The notes under the pieces are model-generated. The model was given only the letters and a program-made list of their open reading frames with translations. It had not been told where the DNA came from and ran no database searches. DNA of 64,000 nt from positions 33,586,684 through 33,650,683 of the forward strand of contig CP141128.1 in the NCBI GenBank assembly GCA_035236585.1, in the 5' to 3' direction. The position numbers were made by a program, and so were the translations under genes. This document shows positions 13,039 through 25,445 of the stretch, piece after piece (the stretch's first letter is position 1; each line of letters begins with the position of its first letter). Source of the stretch: Warburgia ugandensis. Its lineage: Eukaryota; Streptophyta; Magnoliopsida; Canellales; Canellaceae.

Positions 13039-14110
13039 TGCATGCCCTATCTCGCCACAGCTGTAACATTTGAATGGCTGTCTCCGCTGAAAAGGCTGCT
13101 ATTGCTACTGCTGCTAGCAGGACTACTATGGGCCTTGATGCTGATGACCATGTCTTGGGCATGCTCTGCCCACGTGTTGGCCCTTATAATGAGGGCACAC
13201 TCTCCTGCCCTAGTCTCTCCTCTGTCTAGGTGGGTACTGCTAGTTTGGGTCCCTAAAGGCTATGTGGACACAAAGGGCCTCTTGACCTTAAAGAGCTGAT
13301 TCATCTCTCCTCTGCTCCGTACCAGGTCTCTCTCGAACACAAAAGCTATGTCTGCAGCTTGCCTCGCTATAGTTGGGTGTGTAGAAAGTACCTCGTGCCT
13401 CAATTGTGGCACCAGCCTGTCAACAAATCTATCTGTTGCCTCCTAATTTGAGGCAAAAGGGGCAGACACAAATCTTCGTAGTCTAGTGAATCAGTTTAAA
13501 GATTGCTGAACTGTCAAACTCCCTTGTGCTAATGTGGCTAACTCCCTCTTCATAGCATGTAGAGCATGAGGAGGGAAGTACTGCTCATCGAAGATCCTCC
13601 CATGACAATAGTGCTGAGGATGGGGGCTGCATCTGCCGCTGAGTCTTCCACTAAAACCCAGCATCTCCAATCAATAAGTAGGTTACTAATCTCACTTGGT
13701 CCGTCGGTAGGACCCTCATCCCCTCATAGGCCTTCTCAACCTCAAATAACCTTCTCTCTGCACTACTATATCTCCTTCCCCACTACAGGAGGGTACCATC
13801 CTCTGGAACCTCTTGAGCTGCTTTGCTGATGGATCATGTACACTCAAGGATCCTCCCTCTGTAACTCTTGGCATAGGAGCTGTTAGTACCCAGTAGGATG
13901 ACTGCACTGATGTGTCCCCGTCAGGTGGGCAGAGTGAATAGCCTGCACTATGGCTCAAACCTGCTCTGTAATCTGCTGAGTGAAATATGGCATAAGATCC
14001 TAAACTACGCAGGCCACTATATTCGCCTCTTGATCTCCTTGCCTTGGTGTTGCGGCACAGGTAGCAACTTGTCGAGCAGGGGTGGACCTCATCTTCCTAC
14101 GAGGAGCCAT
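13024..14110 (-). pseudogene. Gypsy-A gag (capsid and CCHC zinc knuckle), decayed
   Basis: Structural protein of the virus-like particle. Start placed at the ATG complementary to 14108-14110, giving MAPRRKMRSTPARQ, soon after the primer site as expected. The C-terminal end holds a complete CCHC knuckle, CYSCGEIGHAMKDC, at about 13030-13070, used by the family to bind element RNA. Between the two ends, stops and frame changes break the capsid domain. The knuckle runs directly into the protease frame, as in gypsy elements with a Gag-Pol fusion. Confidence 0.75.
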
Positions 14111-14227
14111 CTATCAATGTTTCAATATCACATCATGTAAGTAATCCTCCTATCTCTGTCTTAGTCAAGAACTGATTTGTTGTAACTCAAATTGAACCCT
14201 TAAAGTGGGGATGATGGAATGAACCTA

Positions 14228-14240
14228 GGCTATGATACCA
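14228..14240 (-). other. Primer binding site of Gypsy-A (tRNA-iMet type)
   Basis: In element sense TGGTATCATAGCC, two bases after the 5' LTR end. It differs at one base from TGGTATCAGAGC, the complement of the plant initiator tRNA-Met 3' end used by most Ty3/gypsy and Ty1/copia elements. Confidence 0.85.
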
Positions 14241-17200
14241 ACTATGACACCTCTAGTTTTCTAAATCTTTTTCCAATACATATAATAATAAAAATAATTT
14301 TTTTTATAAAATAGATAGAATACCTGAAAATAAAACTCAAAATTTATAAATTTTATGTAGCGTCAAGGAGAAATACCCAAAAATGCAATGATGAACAAAA
14401 TCAAATTCAGATACTTTGAGCATGCTTAAATTTAAAACCATGATAAATTACATAAGCTATAAAAAGACAATGATGATACAAGTCCAAAAGCCCTAGGTTC
14501 CATCATGATCACCACACCATCCACATGAAAGTATATGCACACTATACAATGGTATGGGTCCAATCTATCCAAATATACAAACATCCAAGTAGAGTCCCAA
14601 AAGTCTAATACAAGTCTAAGAGACGTACACTAATTTGTCTCCAAATACAAAAAGTAGATAGTCCTCAAGTCCTCGCTCAAATCAATCCTACTCCACTCAC
14701 TTTCCTTTCAGGCTATCGCACTTCAAATCTGAGGCATTGCAAAACAAAGCAATGCGTTAGCAAGCTATGCTTGTGTAGGTGATCACATTCAATTAAACCT
14801 TAATAAAATCACATGGTGTGAAGTACCAATATCATGGTGAATCTCATAAAATAAACATGTATAAGGCATGTCAATAATCAGATGCCCATGATGAAATAAC
14901 ATATGAAAATCATAAATCTGCATGAATAGATAACAAGTCAAATCATGATAACAAGCAAGCCATGATCAATGTATGGATGTGTGTCCATTAAAACAATACA
15001 AGTCCATGATCATAGAATAATATGCATGTAAGTTATGATAAATATGACATTGCACCTAAACCAAACCCCAAGAGTGTCCCACAATGCTCAATCACTGGTG
15101 ATGAGTACTTATACCAACCCTGAGTCTCTTTCGTGCAGCCCACATCAGCCCTCAGAGTCACTCACGGCCTAGGCCTCGCTTGCCCCTGTTCACCCCACAT
15201 ATAAGTCCACATGAGCATACAGAGTAACAGCATGGGCTACTATGCTATAGTGGCAACCCCACTAGGATGTGAACCACTGCTGCTCCCCATCGACACCTAA
15301 ATGGGAGACTTTCTTCATCCCCATGGAGAGGAACAGACTCATAGGGGGGACTACCCATGATACCACCACCTACATACCTGGCTCTATACCACTCAAGGGC
15401 AGTGTCTAATCATCATCATCATCACAAGGTTAGAGGGCAGGTAGCCAACCCTACAACCCTCCTAGCATAGTACCCACTAAGTGGAAGCACTCGTCATAAA
15501 TCAACAACAAGTCATAAATCATGGGAAAACTTATAAAATAACCTCAATAAGTATGGTCAAAGGCCATGATAAATATAGTCCATCACATGTAAAACATGGT
15601 TATTTGCAAAAATGGGATGTCATGCTACCAACAAGAAGTAGGAACAAATCTATGTGAACATGATAAGATGCAAAACACATGCCTCAAGAACTTCAGAGGG
15701 TAGGTCATGGTTACTGAAATCATAGAGAAATTTTGAATGAAATCACCTATCTCGATAAATTTAGTACTCCAATCAGGCGCGTTCAGAATGTCACGTCGTG
15801 TGCTCTGACGTACCTATGACATCATAAGTCATCTATCACTTGGCGTTCTCACATCTAAAAGTAAACAAATCCAAGTGATAACTTCATTGATCTAGCTATT
15901 AATCCCAGATCAATGGCCCAGATCGTTTGATTAATCCCTATTGGGTCAATCCTGTACTAGATGTAGATTTTTCTAACCTCTAGCCAATTATTTGTGGTCT
16001 TGGATCATCAATCTAGGTCATGATCCACTTAATTTATGCTCCTTAATCAATGAAGGGTCAGTCCCTAATATCTCGTGAAATTTGGAGATGACTTGACCGT
16101 TGGATTACTCAATAGCATTCATAATTAACATATGATCATCAATTCTAACTATTCGTATCATGATCCCTCTAATTTCTGTGTTTATTTGGTAATTTAAACA
16201 TGTGTATATAATTATACCTTAATCTGATGGTTAGATCGCTCTCTGATCAGCAACCCCAAGACCCTAATCATATCAATGGTCAAGATCATTTTTCTTAACA
16301 TTCATGTGAATCTGCCTTGCCAATCCTCTAGATCATCTTATATTTGATGCATATAATCAAGGTCTAAGGCCTGATCATCCATTGATCGGCCTAATCTAGG
16401 TTATCTATTGGTATTTAGTGGTTTAATCATTTAAAAGGTGTTTAAATCTAGATATTTAGGTCTACGCTGTCAAGACAATCACAATGCCTTTGTCAGATTG
16501 CGATTTGGACCTCTGGAGCCCAAAAATCACATTTTTTGTGAATGAATTGATAAAAAAATCCAAAAAAAAGAGAAAGATTTTAATCATGCCGAACATGACA
16601 CTCGCGTGTTGTCTACATGTTGCTCGGGTGTGCCACCCGAGTGTGTACCATGGGTGTCTCTGCTATGCCCCATGAGCAGCTGCTAGCATTCTTGTTGTCG
16701 TGGATGATGATCGGACTCGTCCGCCAACGCCGGAGATAATGGCCGGACTCTGGTCGTCGCCGGCGACCCCCAGGTACCCAAATCTTGCAATTTTTGCACC
16801 ATTTTTCTCAGTTATTCATGTACATTCCATTTTTAAGCTTCCCAACAAGGGATTTGATCATGTTTTTATAAGATTTTTACCACATTTCTAAAAATCTCGC
16901 TATTATTATTTTCTGAGTTTTTTGGCGTCCCTACCCATCCAATCACCATGAAATTTCATGGGTTTGTGCTTTGTGTCATCATGTACAAGATGAATGGTTT
17001 AGATCATGCATTTGATATTGTTTCATCAGTTTATTTTGACAAAAATGTGAAGTGTATCACTTCACAGGAAAATAACAATCTATGGTATTTTCTAGCATTA
17101 AAAACAATGAAAAGAAAACAAAAAAGATTGGGGAGAGAATGGAGGCTGGCCTATCTCAGTGAAGTCAGCCACTCCCAGTTGCTTTCAGTCATAAGTGCAC

Positions 17201-17946
17201 GCACGGGAAGGAACAATCAATGGCATCCTTGTCATGAAACTTTGTTGTCGGTGATGTCATTGTTGGAGATGCAAAAAAAGATGGTGGAGTAATAGCAATT
17301 CGAAAACAAGGTCTGCATTAATGGTGGGGGGGAGGCGCATATTGTAATAACCTCAATTTTTGTAATTGATTGAGAAAAATCAATAAAGTTTGAGTTTCAG
17401 ATATTTCAGGCTAAAATATTAGGGTTATTTGAAATATACTTTTCATAAAAGTATAATCAAATCATAAGACATGTAAAATTGAAATTAAACTTAGCAAACC
17501 CTTCAAAATGACTATAAGCACAACAAATTTCGAATTCGGATGAGAAATCCTTAAGTTTCATCATTTCTTAGACAAAAGGGGTAAAATTACTATTTTACCC
17601 AAAAATCAAAATATCCCAAAAATCAAAATATGAACATCAAAATTTAGAATGTATTGAGAAATACGAATCCAACGCCACTAAGTACACTCAAATCCGAGAT
17701 CATGGGAATAAAACCCAAAATTTTATGCATAAATGGCAAAACAGTCTTTTTACACCATGTGGGGCCCACATGGGGCCCACAAGGGACCCAACAACCAATT
17801 TTATCAGCAGCCCACATGAATCATGGGTCAACAAACATCAGCTGGTCTTGGGGAAGAAAAATTAGGCATGGTAGCATTGAAGACTTTCATGCCATTTAAT
17901 AATAAAAAATAAAATATTATAATCATGGAAAAAGACCCAAAATGCC

Positions 17947-17955
17947 TATAAAAAC
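17947..17955 (+). promoter_or_regulatory. TATA box of family C LTR
   Basis: CCTATAAAAACAACCCC about 600 bp into the LTR, followed by a pyrimidine/adenine-rich leader (repeated AAAAATCCTC), as expected just upstream of an LTR transcription start. Confidence 0.6.
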
Positions 17956-18695
17956 AACCCCAAAAATCCTCCAAAAATCCTCATAAAATCCTCACGAAAT
18001 TCTCTTCACTCTCCCTGAAAAATTAGATCTAGATCCCTCCCCAAAAACCCAAAATTTCCTAGAGATAGATTTCTTTCCAACTTGTTTTTCTTTTGAGATT
18101 GGAACAAGAGACCTAAAATCAATTAGGCACTTTGTTTCAGATCTAATTTGATCAATTTCACCGTCCAAAACTTTCCAACATATCTATTCTACAAAACCCC
18201 CAAAGAAATTTTAAGATCCAACGGTTCAAACAATGGATATTTGCAAGAAAGGTGGATTTTATGCCATATCTTTATCAACAAGGTATTTTTTTAAATTGGG
18301 CATATAACCGAGGTTTTCTCTCCAATCAGGTAGGTGGAAATCCTTTTCATAGATGTTTAGTACTATTTTATGTAATTTTTATTTTACTGTAATTTATTTT
18401 GGTAATAAAAAGGTAAAAATAAAGTAAACAACAGAATCCTTAATTATGGATGATAGAGTGCTCAGATGAGACATTTGACTATGCCAATCGATCCAGAAGG
18501 GTCCAAAACCCTTAGGGTAGAATTTTCATAAAAATCAGAGATGTTTTGGGCCCTCAATTGAAAGAGGATTGATTGGACGGTCCATAATGGACTGTCCGAT
18601 CCCTGGATCAAATGGCGGCCAAGACGCACACGTGATGCACCGACAGAATGGCGCATGTGCTGCATGTGGAGCATCGTCCCAAGCGAGACGACGGT

Positions 18696-18722
18696 GCGTC
18701 CGTCAACTGCACGAGCGGACGC
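18696..18722 (+). repeat. GC-rich inverted repeat in family C LTR
   Basis: GCGTCCG (18696-18702) and CGGACGC (18716-18722) face each other and run into GCCC. It lies in a CpG-dense island (about 18595-18880) inside an otherwise AT-rich LTR and resembles the GCGTC/GACGC repeats of 27657 and 30756-30867. Confidence 0.6.
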
Positions 18723-21603
18723 GCCCAGCGACAGCCCTGTTTACGGGCACGCGGACGACGGGCGTTCCGCTCGTCCCGTCCGCGTCCGTTGACGTCCCGC
18801 AATGGCGCTTCATCATTTACTCCCAGCGGACACGCCCGACAACCCGCGTGGTTCATTCCGCTCGACTAATCTGGGCCGTCCATTCCTTGGCCCCAGATCA
18901 AATCTAGGCCCTAGGAAGGACTGTGAACTTCCAGCTTCAATTCCAGAGTCATCTGAACTCCAAATTGAGATCGGAAAGAAGCTATGGAAAGCTTGAAACC
19001 TCTATTTTCTTATGAAATGATAAAATAGATATGTTATTCAATAAAAAAATTTTGTATTAAAGAAATAAGTTTCCAATTACATAGATTTTCAAGATTCGAG
19101 ATGATCAGATCTTAAAAACATGTTTTAATAATGATGTACAATTGAAATTAAGTAAGATCTATGGTTTAATTGGATATATATAAGATATATTAAGGGATCT
19201 ACCCATTATGGTAGAAAAATCCTAAAAATACAAAGGGACCCACTTGATCAATGAGATCAAGTGTGATCAGATCCTTGGGATGGAAAGAATAAATGTTTAT
19301 ATGATGAAATTCAAGGAAATCATGGATGGATTATGATAAAAATAGATTAATATGATCTTTTGACCTTAATAAAGAAAATTCCCTAAATCTAACAAAAATC
19401 CTTAATCAAAGAAAATCAAATGGTTGGATCATAAGTAAAGGTTTCTAAAAATGTTAATGTAATTAGTTTCATAGCATTTTAAATATGATTATAAAGCATG
19501 CTAGTATAACATTTAGAGTTTAGCATGATATGTGATTTCATTGTTATCATAAGATGTTAGATTTAATTTAAGTACCTTGCCTCATTATCATTGAATGTTA
19601 AATTATGTAGTTTTATGCTTTAAATTTATAATTCATTTATGGTTGGATGTTAGTAGTAGATTTACTTGTTATGAGATAAAGAGCATAAAACACCAAAAAC
19701 ATATTCTAATGAGAAAGTAGAGTTTCATTACACAAATAAGAATGGAGTACTTTGCACTTAATTAGTAAGGGCTATAGTTAGTAGGACAATATAAGGAGTA
19801 TCAAATCCTTGGCCCAAATTAGAAAAAGAATAATAAACCCCATGAATGACATTATAAATATTCATGGACTTAATTAAAATCCATCAGAAAGAGTACTTAG
19901 GGTAAACATGCTTATAGGAACCTTATGAAAGGTTGAGCTATGGTCATTCTAGTGAATGATGAACATAGTGGTTAAGGGGGTTATCTAATAGAGCCTCGCT
20001 CTTCCCTTACCTTCTGTTGACGTTTGTGAGGTCTAAACGCCTCCTTACATGAGGATTGAAGTAACCACTTTGTGTTCACCCATTCAGCTAGTAAGCCTAA
20101 GCCAATTGGAAATAAGAGAAGCAGTCTAGATTTAGGCTTGAATAAGCTACTTTCAACCAGCACATTAACTGGTTGAATAATAATAATAATAAGAGCATAA
20201 AAGGTTAGTAAATTACCTAACCCTAATAAAAGTAGTAAGGAAGATAAGGATGATCAAACAAGATCCATTAGATCTTGGTTGATCAAGAACAATAAGAATA
20301 AAAACACTATATTGTACTTAGTATGCATGTTTACTAGCATACTTGTTATAGTTCATTAGATTAGATAATCCAAACCCTTGATCAAAGATGATTCAAGGAA
20401 AAAAACCAAGATCATCCTCCATAGGGATGATCCAAGAATTGAACTTAGATCAAAGAAGAACTAGATGATAGAAGATCTAGGACCTTGATCTTTATCAACA
20501 TGTGTAGATTGTCAATCAAAGGATCTATGAAAGATCAAGATCAAGGAGATGGACATACAAAGCCTTAGAGATAGAAAAATACTTAGATATGAATGATCTA
20601 AAGATCATTCTAAACATCAGATCTAGTGATCAATAGGATTGTTTATAATTTATATATTGACAATATGTATGGATATACAGATTACATACATCAGTCAGGA
20701 TCATGGAATATTGGGGAAAAGAGATCAATCCTTAAAGGTAGGAGGATTTGATGAATACATACATGATTGTACTCATGTTCTTATGTTGACAAGAGTAATG
20801 ATAATATTTGTATTAAATCTCTTGAAAACCTTATGATCAAACCAAACACATATAAGATGGTTAAGGACTAAACTATAAGTGTATAGGGAACTAGAAAATA
20901 TTTCAGCCCTAAGTAAATAGACATATGGTCTGATATATATGAAATCTATTTTACATACAAGCTTGGAGGCTTGTGAGTTTGTTTTAATAGGCATAAGCCT
21001 AGGGAAATGCTATTGCTAGAGTTATGAGGGTTTGGCCACCTGCTCCTTGAAATTTGATGATACGATGATACCTTGCCCAATGAGAGGCTAAAAGTCGGGT
21101 GGTGGCAATTATGGGAAAGCCACCACTGTGAAAGTCTTGCCCCCCCATACGGGCAGTGACATAATATTTTCCACCGTGGTATCAGTGGTGAACAGGGCAG
21201 TTATCCGAGCGTGCTAGTACGGATCAAATTGCAGCATAGCAACCTTTCTGATTATTTTGCACTATGATGCATATGAGAATAGGCATAGTGAAATGCCTTA
21301 TGTTATAGCATAATGAAATGTTAGGTAATTGTATATTACCAATATTTTCCAAGAAGGGAAATTCCCAGTATAAGATTAGCTGTAATACTAAATTCTCAAA
21401 ATGAAGAGAATTGATCAGCTTAGTTGGGAATGATATTTAACTACTTTCACAAATTTAACTGGTTTACCCATGAGGGGTATGTATGTATATAGATATACAT
21501 AGCTTACAAAGTAAAGAGTATGTTTAAGAATAATGAGATTATGAAGTATTGGAATTACATTATCAATGTCATGTTTCTTGAATTCCTTACCAAGCATTGC
21601 TTG

Positions 21604-21634
21604 CTGAGATATTGTACTTGTTGCAATATCCCAG
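21604..21634 (+). promoter_or_regulatory. Conserved LTR stem-loop (family C)
   Basis: CAAGCATTGCTTG precedes CTGAGATATTG, then after a short loop CAATATCCCAG. It is the family C version of the family A hairpin; the minus-strand copy at 62082-62119 has perfect 14-bp arms. Confidence 0.6.
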
Positions 21635-22404
21635 ATCCAGGGAAGGAGAGTTAGGAGTTGAAGACTATAGAAGACTTGAAGAGAATAATCTTCAAGGTAT
21701 ACCCTTGAAGACATGTATTTTCCTTTGTTGAGAGTTTTATTGTATGGTGAGCTTGAGTTTTGGGATTATGTAATTTGGACAAGTATTGTACTAGATTTGG
21801 GTGTACTGTGAACCACTGGATGGATCCTGGAGTTTAAAAAAAGTATATTCCTTCAATGGAATTTTATTTTGTACACAAATTATACTTATGTTATGTATGA
21901 AGTGGTGACTTGGGTTTTCAAAACAAGTTTTAAAGAAAAGAATTTCTGCTGCTTTGTTTTGCGAAAATTTTTTACACTCTTAAGGGCCCTGCCTTTCAAA
22001 ATACTTTACAAATCATGTTTCAAAAACCCGGGTCGTCACACATATAAGCCCACCCCATTATTATGTTTTTATTATTATCTGATTTTGAATTTGCATTTAT
22101 TGTGATATGATTACCAACATTTATGTCATAGGATTTAGGGCCGATTTTGTGGGGCCCACTTGTGAAAAGACTTTTCTGCCCCTTATGTGAATTTTGCTTA
22201 AAAAATACAAAAATTAAAAAATTAGCCAATTTTACTCTGATCTCCCATTTTAGCATTTTTAGTGGCATTGGATTCTATTTTTCGAGCACATTTCAAATAT
22301 TGAGGTTTTAACTCGAGATTCTATCTCCAAATTTCTCAAATTCTCAAATTTTCATAATTTCACAAAATTAAATATTCTAGAATTTAAAAATAGCGAATAT
22401 TACA

Positions 22405-23082
22405 CATGGATATCTCCTGCTTTGTAGCCTTATTTATTTCTCTTTTTCTTTCTCTATTCTAAGCTTGATGTCCACTTTATAGATTCTCCTATAATTGGTT
22501 TCCTATCTGCCTCCATCTCTTAGAGCCCTATCCTGTCTGCCTTTTAAGTTAATTATTCCTCAAGTAACCATGTAGTCCTACATGTTTTGGTCTCTTATCC
22601 TCTTCCAAAAAGTAGATGCCCTTCCCCCTTCTAAATACAGGTGCCTCCTACCATTATACATGGATGCGTCCTTTACAAATGTGTCCTATGTTCTCAATGT
22701 ATTTATCTTAGAACTTTATGCACTATTGGGCCTTGATTTCTAACCAATCAAACCATCATTCCATGACTAGCTAGGTTATTTTTTTAGGTGTTTAATCCTT
22801 GCCCTTATTCTTTCTCCCTATGATTCATCAATTCTTCCTAGTTATCATGATCGTAGATTAGGTTATCCTATGCTAGGGTATGGTTATCTAAATCTATAGT
22901 GATCCAAAATTTCATGCTTGATGTTTATCTCACTCCAATTTCATCTTCTACTTAGCTATAAACCATAATATTCTATCTCTTTGGAAACCCTTAACCTTTA
23001 TGGTAATTATATATATTCTTATATTCACATTCATAACAAGAAATTTGAATGTACTTTCTTATGAAAATTTTGGGATGCTATA
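22405..23082 (-). repeat. Family D LTR fragment, minus strand, right half
   Basis: Continues the LTR interrupted at 3510. The reverse complement follows 37360-38500 of the intact copy in order (a C/T-rich tract, the AAAAGTAGATGC segment) and ends near TTTGGGATGCTATA, a decayed form of the TGTAATACC terminus. It abuts the copia relic. Confidence 0.5.
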
Positions 23083-25440
23083 GTAAGCATGCAAAGTTCA
23101 ATACAAGTATTTGCACTGTAAAGGTTACCTTGGTTTATATCCATTTAGATCTTTGGGGTCCTACCCAAGTTACCTCTAGAGGTGGATCTCGATATGTTTT
23201 GACATTTATTGATGAATTTTTTAGTTAGTTATTTGATACTTTGAAGTAGTGGAAGGAGGTGATTGAGAAATAAACATGCAAGAATGTGAATTTCTTGAGA
23301 ATTGACAACGTTATTAAAATTTGGGAGAAAGAATTTAAGGAATTTTATAATAATGAAGGAATTGTTTGTCATTACATAGTTAGAGGCATAACACAACATA
23401 ATAGAATAGAAGTACAGATCAATCGAACACATTTGAAGAGAGCTTCCTGCATGTTGCTTAATGTAGGGCTTTTTGAGGACTCCTGGGTGGAAGTAGTTCA
23501 CACATCTTGTGTTTTTATAAATAGATCTCCTTCATTTGCAGTTGATTGTAAGACTTCACAAAAGGCAAGGTCTATTAAACCTATTGATTATTCTCATCTT
23601 GAAGTTCTTGTTTGTCCTACTTAAGCCCATACTAGAGATGGGAAGTTAGATCCTAGAGCACAAAAATACATGTTCCTTAGTCATGCATAAGGTCTGAAAG
23701 GATATAGGTTTTGGTGTATTTTGATACTAAATCACCAAAATATATTCCAAGCAAGGATTTGAAATTTAATGAGTTAGATATGCTTCATCCAAGTAAGTAG
23801 GATGGTATAGGAGGAGACAAGAGTGTCTCTAAGTAGGTGGAGGTGGAGATTGAAGCTCCTAAGACAAAGAAAATATTTCACGTGAACCTATTCAACAAGA
23901 TGTGTAAGATTTTGATGTTTAGGAGAAAATGATAGAAGCACCTTGTAGCACTTGTAAAGGAAACAATAAATGACTTACCAAACCACCCAAGAAATATGGC
24001 TATGTAGAGATGGTAGCATATGCATTAGTTACTATAGGTACTATAGGGAGTAGGGAGGAGCCCACTACATAACAGGGAGATATCAGTAGTAATGAGAGTC
24101 CTAAATAGGGTGGAGCCATGGAATAGAAAGAACATTCTCTTCATAAGAATTAGACTTGGGTTCTTAAAAACCACCTAAGGGAAATGGATAATTGGGTGTA
24201 AGTGGGTTTTCAACAAGGAAGATATAAGGAAAATTTGGTAACAAAAGGCTACAGACAGAAAGAGGGTGTTGACTTCAATGAAGCATTTTCACCAGTTGTG
24301 AAATAGTGTTTGATTCATGTGTTACTTGCTATGTTTGACTTAGAGTTGGAGGAACTTGCTATTAAAATAGCTTTTGCATGGCCATTTTACTTATTTATGA
24401 TCGGGCATGGTTACACAAGGAGGAAGTGCTCATGCACTTTAGTACGGAAAATTCTAAACCTATGAGTACACTACTTGCTACCTCATTTTAAATTATCAAC
24501 TGAATTATCACCACAGACTAACAAGGAGGAATACATTTTTGTATTCCATATGCTGGTGCAGTTGGGAGCATCATGTATGCTATGGTTAGAACTTGTCCAG
24601 GTACTTCTCATGTTGTTAGTATTGTATGTACATGGAAAATTGGTAGGTAGTGAAATTGGTTCTTTGTTACTAGAAGGATATGCTAGATGTATGTCTGGTG
24701 TTTAATAGGAATAGTGATATAAAAAGTAGTGTTGTTATGTATGTGAATTCTAATTATGTTTGTGACCTTGATAGAAGAAGGTCAACAACATGCTATGTTC
24801 TCATGCATGTAGGTCATGCTATTAGTTGGAATTTGACATTATAGCTCATAATTGCTTTGTCTACTATAGAGGCAGAGTACATAGTAGTTACTGAGGCAGT
24901 GAAGGAAGCTATTGGGTTAACACTATCAAGTATTGTGATAGCCAGATTATGATAGAAACATGATAAAACTATCAAGTATTGTGATAGCCAGATTGTGATA
25001 GAAACATGATAAAACTATCAAGTATTGTGATAGCTAGATTGTGATAGAAACATGATAAAACTATCAAGTATTGTGATAGACAGATTGCTCTACATTTCTC
25101 TAAAAATCAGATGTATCATGAGGGTAAAAAACATTGATGTTTGATACCCCTTTATTTGAGATCTTGTATATGAAAGGGTTTATTATAATGAAGAAGATTC
25201 CTACACTCGCAAATCCAACATAGATGATGACCAAGTTCAAGCATTGGTTGGACTTGATCCATGTTCTTTAGTGTTGGTAATTTAGTGGCTATACTCAAAT
25301 TGGTTGGGTTGATAGAGTCAAGAGGAGTCATTACCTAGAGGACTTGATGTTGTGTGTAGTTGATGGTTCGTGAAGGTAAATCATGTTTGCAAATTTTGTA
25401 AATAGGTGTAGATGCAACATGAAAATATTCTTTGAAGTGG
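23083..25440 (+). pseudogene. Ty1/copia pol relic: integrase, RT remnants, RNase H
   Basis: Plus-strand remnants in copia order. Integrase core start at about 23130-23220 (LDLWGP block, then GGSRYVLTFIDEF), then an open piece 23286-23624 with EFKEFYNNEGIVCHY, a decayed HNRIEVQINRT (normally QQNGVAER around the catalytic Glu), FINRSPS and the DYSHLEVLVCPT end. RT remnants at 24180-24300 (WVFNKED-like) are poorly kept and the catalytic box is gone. RNase H at 24720-25130 shows CDLDRRRSTTCYV, HAISWN and LSTIEAEY, then CDSQIALHLSKNQMYHE. A 46-bp tandem expansion lies inside this last domain. Gag, protease and most of RT are missing. Copia integrase-before-RT order is clear. Confidence 0.85.
24922..25086 (+). 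repeat. 46-bp tandem repeat within copia RNase H
   Basis: Units begin at 24922, 24968, 25014 and 25060, each with ACTATCAAGTATTGTGATAG; three full units and a partial fourth, nearly identical. 46 is not a multiple of three, so each extra copy shifts the frame. It reads as slippage or unequal-exchange growth after the element died. Confidence 0.9.
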
Positions 25441-25445
25441 AGAAT

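Larger units (their letters stand above)
17343..22040 (+). mobile_element. Solo LTR, family C, 4.7 kb, nested in Gypsy-A 5' LTR
   Basis: 4698 bp from TGTAATAACCTC to CGGGTCGTCACA, flanked by a perfect 5-bp duplication CATAT (17338-17342 and 22041-22045). No coding region, primer site or second LTR inside. A minus-strand relative starts at 61704 and a plus-strand relative spans 55511-61703. It contains a U3 box (17665-17711), TATA box (17947), a CpG-rich block (about 18595-18880), a GC-rich core (about 21000-21240) and a stem-loop (21604-21634). Unusually long for a plant LTR; the alternative, a noncoding LARD-type element, is disfavoured because no internal terminal repeat is visible. Confidence 0.88.
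3510..22404 (-). mobile_element. Gypsy-A: Ty3/gypsy LTR retrotransposon (chromovirus-like), two nested solo LTRs
   Basis: A copy-and-paste retroelement read on the minus strand, with order 5' LTR (14243-22404), primer site (14228-14240), gag, protease, RT, RNase H, integrase, chromodomain-like tail, polypurine tract (6731-6743), 3' LTR (3510-6730). Flanks TATGG (3505-3509) and CATGG (22405-22409) agree at 4 of 5 bases, and family D LTR homology resumes across the insertion, so both termini are well placed. Two younger solo LTRs interrupt it, at 7661-10506 (in integrase) and 17343-22040 (in the 5' LTR). Domain order and the tail suit the Tekay/Del chromovirus lineage. All coding parts carry stops or frameshifts; it is dead. 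Confidence 0.88.
14243..22404 (-). repeat. 5' LTR of Gypsy-A, interrupted by family C solo LTR
   Basis: LTR sequence occupies 14243-17342 and 22041-22404, about 3.46 kb once the nested 4698-bp LTR and one TSD copy are removed. It carries the stem-loop (14731-14758, one arm decayed), a central GC-rich block (about 15230-15480) and a U3 box remnant at 22264-22275. The terminus ATTACA at 22404 is followed by CATGG. It is the longer of the two family A copies and so the better template for the family. Confidence 0.87.

Noticed and set aside
14228..14240. tRNA-like sequence at primer sites (also 46883-46900 and 53930-53941)
   Set aside because: Only 12-18 bases complementary to a tRNA 3' end; no cloverleaf. 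They are primer binding sites, not tRNA genes.
17343..22040. Separate LARD or TRIM element instead of a solo LTR
   Set aside because: No internal direct terminal repeats or primer site; two other copies in the window align across the region as one unit.
24922..25086. Regular 46-bp repeats that look like a CRISPR array
   Set aside because: Units are contiguous with no spacers, lie in copia RNase H coding sequence, and the context is plant nuclear DNA.
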